A program made the translations under genes and the position numbers. Source: JAHJDR01 sp964609965 (GTDB lineage Bacteria; UBA10199; JADGCS01). From it: a stretch of 53,233 nucleotides of DNA. Under the pieces are notes generated by a model. That model made no database searches and had not been told where the DNA came from. It saw only the letters and a list, made by a program, of their open reading frames with translations. Shown one piece after another: positions 48,799-53,233 of the stretch; position 1 is the first letter of the stretch, and every line of letters starts with the position of its first letter. The stretch spans positions 1 to 53,233 of the forward strand of contig CAZSTS010000015.1 of the NCBI GenBank assembly GCA_964609965.1. Direction: 5' to 3'.

Positions 48799-49785
48799 AT
48801 GTACAAAGAAGTTAAAAAAAAGAAAAAGCAAAAACCCATAGCATTAGAAAAGACAAAGGCAAAACCAAAGACTGTTTCGATTTATGCTGTGAATAAAATT
48901 CTTATTATGTTGCTTGTGGTGTTTCTATCGTTTTTTGCTACCTACTTGTATAACGAACTTCGTTCGCCAGTATTTGAGGCTGTTTCAAAAATTACGATAC
49001 AAATGCCAGGACAAAATGCAGTCTACCCATATGACTATAACAATTATTATCTGAGTCAGGCGCAAATACGCCAGCACACTGATTATATGGTTTCACAGAC
49101 TGTTTTAGAGGCCCTGGCAAATGATCAAGATGTTCAGTTTGTTTTTACAGCTGAGCAACAAAACCAAGCGCTTTGGAAAAAAAGTTATTTATCTTTTGGT
49201 TCTTCTCATTCCGATGCAACACCGTTTTCTCTCCAAGAAAGAATCGCACGTATTGATGCGGCTCTCTCAATTGAGTTTGAACAAGAGTCACAGCAGGTTT
49301 TGCTTACAGCAAAGGATAGCAATCCATTTTTGGTAAAACTCATCGTCGAAAAACTTCCAGTCATTTATCAGGGTTTTCAAAAAGATATGCAATCTAAACA
49401 AAAAAGCGTATCAGCGATTCGCCAAGATCTTGAAAGTAAGATCGATAATTCCTTAAAAGAAAACAGGCTAGGCAAGGGCGGCTTTGTGGCGTTGCAATCT
49501 AAGGTTGAAGAAAAAAAGGTCGATAAAAACATTCTTAAAAATATTGTAGAAACACCCTCTGACATGCCTTTTGGTCTTGTTGGTATAGTGTCTATGCCTA
49601 AAGAGGCTTTGCTTATCAATAAGCACCAGAAGAACGTGAATCTCATCATAGCGATCCTATTGGGACTTTTGGTGGGGTTTGGTGTAGCGCGGTTTTGGTT
49701 TTACAGAGCCATGACAATTCAAACCGAAGGCCATGTAGAAAAGTATTTGCATGTACCCTTGTTGGGTTCGGTCCTAAAACAATAG
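48799..49785 (+). CDS. Wzz/chain-length-determinant-like membrane protein
   Basis: A 328-aa polysaccharide co-polymerase-like protein. A Lys-rich cytoplasmic N-terminus precedes TM1 (about 31-50, ILIMLLVVFLSFFATYLYNE). The periplasmic domain starts with the family pattern SPVFEAVSKITIQMPG and has a helical central part (KSVSAIRQDLESKI). TM2 is near the C-terminus (INKHQKNVNLIIAILLGLLV followed by GFGVARFWFY). Wzz proteins control O-antigen or capsule chain length and pair with BY-kinases in exopolysaccharide systems. That fits the CpsD-like fragments directly downstream. It begins 6 bp after grpE. No Tyr-rich kinase tail is present. A half-copy of the 7098 repeat overlaps its stop codon. Confidence 0.82.
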   Translation: MYKEVKKKKKQKPIALEKTKAKPKTVSIYAVNKILIMLLVVFLSFFATYLYNELRSPVFEAVSKITIQMPGQNAVYPYDYNNYYLSQAQIRQHTDYMVSQTVLEALANDQDVQFVFTAEQQNQALWKKSYLSFGSSHSDATPFSLQERIARIDAALSIEFEQESQQVLLTAKDSNPFLVKLIVEKLPVIYQGFQKDMQSKQKSVSAIRQDLESKIDNSLKENRLGKGGFVALQSKVEEKKVDKNILKNIVETPSDMPFGLVGIVSMPKEALLINKHQKNVNLIIAILLGLLVGFGVARFWFYRAMTIQTEGHVEKYLHVPLLGSVLKQ

Positions 49786-49805
49786 GGCAGTTTTTAGAGG
49801 TGCCC
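49785..49805. repeat. Half-copy of the 7098-7225 palindromic repeat
   Basis: GGGCAGTTTTTAGAGG followed by TGCCC corresponds to the right outer arm at 7206-7224. It overlaps the Wzz-like stop codon and can itself form a GGGCA/TGCCC hairpin. Confidence 0.6.
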
Positions 49806-49817
49806 AATAGATTTATT

Positions 49818-50015
49818 ATGCCAGATAATATTTATTCTTTAATCCATTCAAACCTAAACAGACATTCAATTCTAAAACCTATCCAACGTCTTACTGTAAC
49901 AGGAGCGCAGCCAAGTTATGGGCAATCACAAGTTGCTAATGAATTAGCTAGGGAGTTGGCCAAAGATCATCATAGGGTTTTGTTTGTGACAGCAGGTTCT
50001 TTTTCAAAAAAATAA
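49818..50015 (+). CDS. CpsD-like P-loop protein, N-terminal part ending at an A7 tract
   Basis: A 65-aa frame that reads as the start of a BY-kinase/CpsD-like ATPase: QRLTVTGAQPSYGQSQVANE, then HHRVLFVTAG. The position of Walker A GEGKS/T is YGQSQ, so the catalytic Lys is Gln, and the A' motif VLLIDxD is VLFVTAG, without its Asp residues. The frame stops at TAA 50013-50015, directly after seven A residues. The remainder of the protein continues without stops in the -1 frame (see 50054-50881). ATG 49818 is the only plausible start. Either programmed slippage, an assembly error in the homopolymer, or a true truncation explains the split. Confidence 0.6.
   Translation: MPDNIYSLIHSNLNRHSILKPIQRLTVTGAQPSYGQSQVANELARELAKDHHRVLFVTAGSFSKK
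50006..50012 (+). other. A_AAA_AAA slippery heptamer
   Basis: Seven A residues in exact zero-frame register (A, AAA, AAA) immediately before TAA. A -1 slip joins the 65-aa frame to the downstream frame as KK-ISLAHGG, restoring a 354-aa protein. A transcriptional slip or sequencing indel would have the same effect. Confidence 0.55.
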
Positions 50016-50053
50016 GTTTAGCACATGGTGGTCTTTCGCATTTACATGCGCAA

Positions 50054-50881
50054 TTGATTGATAGGCCGCTTTCTCGAGGGCAGTTGATTGATTATGGTTT
50101 AGAAGATCTCTTTTTTCTTGTTTATTTGCAGGGGCAAACTGGGGAGCTTATATTAAAAGCAAAGGATAAACGAGTGTATCGAGCTTTTTTTCGTAATGGA
50201 ATTCTTTGTTGTCTTGTGACTCCCGAGACTGACATGCGGGTGACGCTGCCATTTTTTAAAATGCCACAAAATTCAAAGTTGATTGCATTGAAAGAACGGG
50301 CACTCAAAAGAAAAATACCCTTGATAGACTTTTTTATTAAAAAGGATTGTTTTGGGTCCAAGGAACTTAAGTTTGGTTATTTGAGCGAACTCAAAAAGGT
50401 TTTCAAAGAGATCCCACAAGACGATATTCTTTCATTTTTCTTTAATAATACAAAGCTACTTGGATTTAATAAGGTCCCTGAGATGTTGGAGAATGAGTTT
50501 GCTCTTTTTGATTCCCCGCTTAAGGAGAGTCATTTTATATGGCGTTGTCTTCGATTGAACACCGTGAGAGAAGAGGCGCATTATCATGTGATGGCTAGGG
50601 GAGCACAAGAGCTGCCTTTGTCACAATCCAAAACATATCAAGAGGTTATGCGTCTTTTCAAGGTCCTAGGTAAATACTATGACCGTATTGTTATTGATGC
50701 CCCAGCACTCAATGAAGGGCAAAACTCTGTTGCGCTGAGCCAGTTAACTGATGGCACTGTCTTTGTTGTTGATAAGGATCTTGATCAAATACAGAGCGTG
50801 ATTAAATCAATTCATAAGTTGATGACAGCAGAGGTAAACCTTGTAGGGACAGTCTTGAGCGGGCCCTCAATACAGGAGTAA
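50054..50881 (+). CDS. CpsD-like protein, C-terminal part with DUF4388-like insertion
   Basis: This frame is open from 50012 and is joined to the upstream 65 codons by a -1 shift. It begins with GLSHLHAQLIDRPLSRGQ, the region after the A' motif in BY-kinases. Then comes an insertion of about 100 residues not found in CpsD (TGELILKAKDKRVYRAFFRN, then GILCC), resembling DUF4388/PATAN domains of deltaproteobacterial signalling proteins. The final 70 residues return to the ATPase: Walker B YDRIVIDAP, a QLTDGTVFVVDKD segment and the last strand NLVGTVLSG. There is no C-terminal Tyr cluster. With its degenerate P-loop it is probably a non-catalytic partner of the Wzz-like protein. If independent, it would start at TTG 50054, without a Shine-Dalgarno. 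Confidence 0.6.
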   Translation: MIDRPLSRGQLIDYGLEDLFFLVYLQGQTGELILKAKDKRVYRAFFRNGILCCLVTPETDMRVTLPFFKMPQNSKLIALKERALKRKIPLIDFFIKKDCFGSKELKFGYLSELKKVFKEIPQDDILSFFFNNTKLLGFNKVPEMLENEFALFDSPLKESHFIWRCLRLNTVREEAHYHVMARGAQELPLSQSKTYQEVMRLFKVLGKYYDRIVIDAPALNEGQNSVALSQLTDGTVFVVDKDLDQIQSVIKSIHKLMTAEVNLVGTVLSGPSIQE

Positions 50882-50995
50882 ATTATTTATTGACCAGAAA
50901 AAATAAGCTGTTAAATCCGTTATGCTCAAAACTGAGCAAGTAAATTCATAATTTGCAGAACGACTTCCAGATATAATGCAAAAAAGCACTAAGTC

Positions 50996-51024
50996 TTGAG
51001 TCATGTAACTGCCTAAAATATAAA
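50996..51024 (+). promoter_or_regulatory. Sigma-70-like promoter at the EF-G start, possibly leaderless
   Basis: TTGAGT (50996-51001), a 17-nt spacer and TATAAA (51019-51024). Initiation would fall at or within two bases of the ATG at 51029, and no Shine-Dalgarno is present. Confidence 0.4.
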
Positions 51025-51028
51025 GACT

Positions 51029-53107
51029 ATGAAAGTATACAATACAGAAAAACTTCGTAATATTTGTTTATTTGGAGATAAGGGTGTTGGTAAAACTTCT
51101 ATGGCCGAAGCCATGCTTTATATGGCTAAAGTCACCACTCGTCTAGGAAGAGTTGACGATGGAAATTCAGTTGCAGATTATGACCAGCAAGAAATTGATC
51201 GCAAACAAAGTCTCACAGCAAAACTTTTGGCCATTGAATGGGATGGTTGTAAACTCAATCTTATGGACACCCCAGGGTATGCTGATTTTGTGGGTGAAGT
51301 TGTTTCTTCGCTTTGGGTTTCTGATGTAGGCTGTCTCACTATTGATGCTTCACGGCAGGTGACTATTGGAACACGTAAGTATTATGATTTGGCTGCTTCG
51401 TTAAACAAACCTCTTAGTTTTTTTATTAATCGCGTGGATTCTAGTCGTGGTGATTGGCAAGCAAGCTTAGATCAGGTAAAAGAACTTACTAACAAACATG
51501 CTGTTCTCTTCAGTCTGCCTTGTGGAGTGGGGTCTTCATTTTCTGGTGTCGTTGATCTCATTGAGAAGAAGGCCTTCACAGCTAAAGATGGCAAAGTTTC
51601 CGAAATGCCTATTCCAGAGGATATGAAAGCTGAAGTAGACAAGCTCCACACAGATCTTATGGAAACGGCTGCTGAGACTAATGAAGATCTCATGAACAAG
51701 TATCTTGAGACAGGAGAAGTCACTCTTGAAGAGATGAGGACAGCTTTAGTTTCGGGTATTGCTAATAGAGATATCTTTCCCGTTTTTGCTGGTAGCGCTG
51801 CTCAAAATCTAGGTCTCATTATTTTGATGAATGCTATTGCGCGTCTCTTTCCTTCGCCTGCGCAGATTCTCACCCCAAAATGTGAGATGGGTGGCGAAGA
51901 ACAATCACTCAAACAAGATCCTAACGGACCTTTGGCTTTGCAGGTTTTTAAAATTACAGCCGACCCTGGATTAGGTGAAATATTTTACTTAAAAGTATTT
52001 TCAGGTAAGCTTGTTTCAGGTTCTGACTTTTATAATGTCACCAAAGGATCAGGTGAGCGAGCAGGGCACTTATTTGTGATGCGTGCGAAAGAACGTATTG
52101 AAGTCCCAGAAGTTATGGCTGGTGATATCATCGCTACAGCTAGACTCAAGGCCGTAGCAATCGGTGATAGTCTTTCTGATAAAAAAGAACAGATTAAGTT
52201 TGCAGACATTCCATTTCCAAAGCCAGCTATTTCTTTTGCTTTGCATGTCGCGTCAAGACAAGAGCAAGATAAACTGAGCATGGGTGTTTCTAAACTCATG
52301 GCTACTGATTATACTTTTAAAATGCATATTGACCAAGAATTTGCCGAAACCATTGTTTCGGGCATGGGAGAACAGCACATTGACGTGATGATGGAGAACT
52401 TGAATCAACGTTATGGTGTTAAACCTACTTTAGGTAAGCCCCATGTGCCTTTCCGTGAAACTATTTCTAAAAAAGGTGAAGGTCAGGGCAAATACAAGAA
52501 GCAAACAGGTGGTCATGGTCAGTACGGTGATTGCTGGTTGCGAGTAGAACCTCTCCCACGCGGAACTGGTTTTGAGTTTGTAAAGGCCATTGTGGGTGGT
52601 GCTATTCCTTCAAAATTCATCCCATCAGTCGAAAAGGGTGTTCGCGAAGCTATGAAACAAGGCTTTTTAGCTGGATGTCCCATTGAAGATCTCAAGGTAA
52701 CGGTTTTTGATGGTTCTTATCATGACGTAGACTCTTCGGATTTGGCTTTTCAGATGGCTGCATCAATGGGTTTTAAAAAAATCATGGCGCAATGCAACGC
52801 TCAACTTTTAGAACCTGTTAACAATGTAGAGGTTGTTGTTCCATCCGAATTCGTTGGTGACGTGACCAACGATATTTCTTCACGACGCGGTCGTATTCAA
52901 ACCATGGAACATGAGGGTGTTGTTGATGTGATTAAAGCTCAAGCTCCTGTAGCTGAGCTCTATAAGTACTCAACGTCTTTACGTTCAATGACTAGTGGTG
53001 CTGGAACATACACTATGGAATTTTCCCATTATGATATTGTTCCCCCTCACATGGTTGAGAAGATTGTTGCCGAAAAGCAAAAGGAAAAAGAAGAAAAAGG
53101 GAAATAG
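51029..53107 (+). CDS. Elongation factor G paralogue (EF-G2 type)
   Basis: A 692-aa translational GTPase with all five EF-G domains. G1 is GDKGVGKTSMAEAM, G3 is DTPGYADFVGEV, and G4 reads INRVD where most EF-Gs have NKMD, so Lys is Arg. Domain IV carries GKYKKQTGGHGQYGDCWLRV, and domain V ends with SRRGRIQTMEHEG and the MTSGAGTYTMEFSHY motif. These changes match the EF-G2/EF-G-like group found beside a canonical EF-G in several phyla; its role is less clear than that of FusA (translocation or recycling under particular conditions). It stands alone, not in a str operon with rpsL, rpsG and tuf, which supports the paralogue call. Followed by a heptad array and a strong terminator. Confidence 0.92.
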   Translation: MKVYNTEKLRNICLFGDKGVGKTSMAEAMLYMAKVTTRLGRVDDGNSVADYDQQEIDRKQSLTAKLLAIEWDGCKLNLMDTPGYADFVGEVVSSLWVSDVGCLTIDASRQVTIGTRKYYDLAASLNKPLSFFINRVDSSRGDWQASLDQVKELTNKHAVLFSLPCGVGSSFSGVVDLIEKKAFTAKDGKVSEMPIPEDMKAEVDKLHTDLMETAAETNEDLMNKYLETGEVTLEEMRTALVSGIANRDIFPVFAGSAAQNLGLIILMNAIARLFPSPAQILTPKCEMGGEEQSLKQDPNGPLALQVFKITADPGLGEIFYLKVFSGKLVSGSDFYNVTKGSGERAGHLFVMRAKERIEVPEVMAGDIIATARLKAVAIGDSLSDKKEQIKFADIPFPKPAISFALHVASRQEQDKLSMGVSKLMATDYTFKMHIDQEFAETIVSGMGEQHIDVMMENLNQRYGVKPTLGKPHVPFRETISKKGEGQGKYKKQTGGHGQYGDCWLRVEPLPRGTGFEFVKAIVGGAIPSKFIPSVEKGVREAMKQGFLAGCPIEDLKVTVFDGSYHDVDSSDLAFQMAASMGFKKIMAQCNAQLLEPVNNVEVVVPSEFVGDVTNDISSRRGRIQTMEHEGVVDVIKAQAPVAELYKYSTSLRSMTSGAGTYTMEFSHYDIVPPHMVEKIVAEKQKEKEEKGK

Positions 53108-53109
53108 TT

Positions 53110-53144
53110 CGTGGATCGTGATTCGTGATTCGTGATTCGTGGAT
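53110..53144. repeat. Period-7 degenerate array
   Basis: Five heptads, CGTGGAT, three CGTGATT and CGTGGAT, two bases after the EF-G stop codon. Confidence 0.85.
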
Positions 53145-53159
53145 TGAAAATTTATTTAG

Positions 53160-53186
53160 GGGCAGGTTTCAAACCTGCCCTTTTTT
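53160..53186 (+). terminator. Rho-independent terminator after EF-G
   Basis: GGGCAGG (53160-53166) and CCTGCCC (53174-53180) form a GC-rich stem extended by TTT/AAA, followed by six T residues (53181-53186). Classic intrinsic terminator. Confidence 0.85.
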
Positions 53187-53233
53187 ACATTCCAGGAAAC
53201 CCCGTACGTAGGCTCTTCTTTATGGGTTCCTAA

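Noticed and set aside
49695..50015. Longer version (106 aa) of the first CpsD-like fragment
   Set aside because: The extra N-terminal part overlaps the Wzz-like gene in another frame and is low in protein character; ATG 49818 fits the family start.
51029..53107. Canonical fusA or a TetM-like ribosomal protection protein
   Set aside because: The NRVD G4 motif, lack of str-operon neighbours and retained EF-G domain IV fit the EF-G2 paralogue group better.
1..53233. tRNA or rRNA genes
   Set aside because: I looked for T-loop GGTTCRA motifs with cloverleaf potential and for rRNA cores in the intergenic regions and found none.

Overview
The window is AT-rich bacterial chromosome from a diderm (Gram-negative) organism: it encodes an RND pump, an HtrA protease, a Wzi-type outer-membrane barrel, Wzz-like and glycosyltransferase genes, and many lipoproteins. 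An NtrC-family regulator, a eukaryote-like Ser/Thr kinase fused to an ATPase and TPRs, thrombospondin type 3 repeat proteins with a MYXO-CTERM-like tail, and a split methylmalonyl-CoA mutase together suggest an uncultivated deltaproteobacterium-like lineage. I cannot name it more closely. I see no tRNA, rRNA, CRISPR array, prophage or transposase gene.

Layout. 0-5 kb: two large paralogous secreted proteins with calcium-binding TSP3 repeats, a shared upstream element and a shared C-terminal sorting tail. 5-20 kb: glutathione synthetase, a secreted hypothetical, a GT4 glycosyltransferase, uvrB, an RND pump, a lipoprotein, an HtrA/Deg protease, an M16 double-domain peptidase and an NtrC-family activator. 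20-26 kb: rpoZ, a small excisionase-like HTH gene divergent from a two-gene small protein/nucleotidyltransferase module, and a kinase-ATPase-TPR regulator. 26-40 kb: glycyl-tRNA synthetase, pyruvate phosphate dikinase coupled to two beta-propeller lipoproteins, a UDP-sugar epimerase overlapping a Wzi gene, methylmalonyl-CoA mutase large subunit, ssb, a TPR protein and glyoxalase II. 40-53 kb: a 1006-aa orphan membrane protein, a Fic protein with an elaborate operator, a TPR/type-I binding-protein lipoprotein, divergent dnaJ and grpE, a Wzz-like protein, a frame-split degenerate CpsD-like ATPase, and an EF-G paralogue.

The most unusual property is the intergenic DNA. Most gene junctions carry short degenerate tandem arrays with a strict period of 7 or 8 bp. 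The unit differs from locus to locus, and the arrays often take in the stop codon of the adjacent gene. One heptad array lies inside the coding sequence of grpE. A second layer consists of long imperfect palindromes of about 50 to 180 bp, some of which overlap leaders or start codons. Other regulatory signals that stand out are the Fic promoter with phased operator half-sites, possible RNA hairpins masking the ribosome-binding sites of gloB and of one TSP3 gene, and an A_AAA_AAA slippery heptamer at the exact point where the CpsD-like gene is split.
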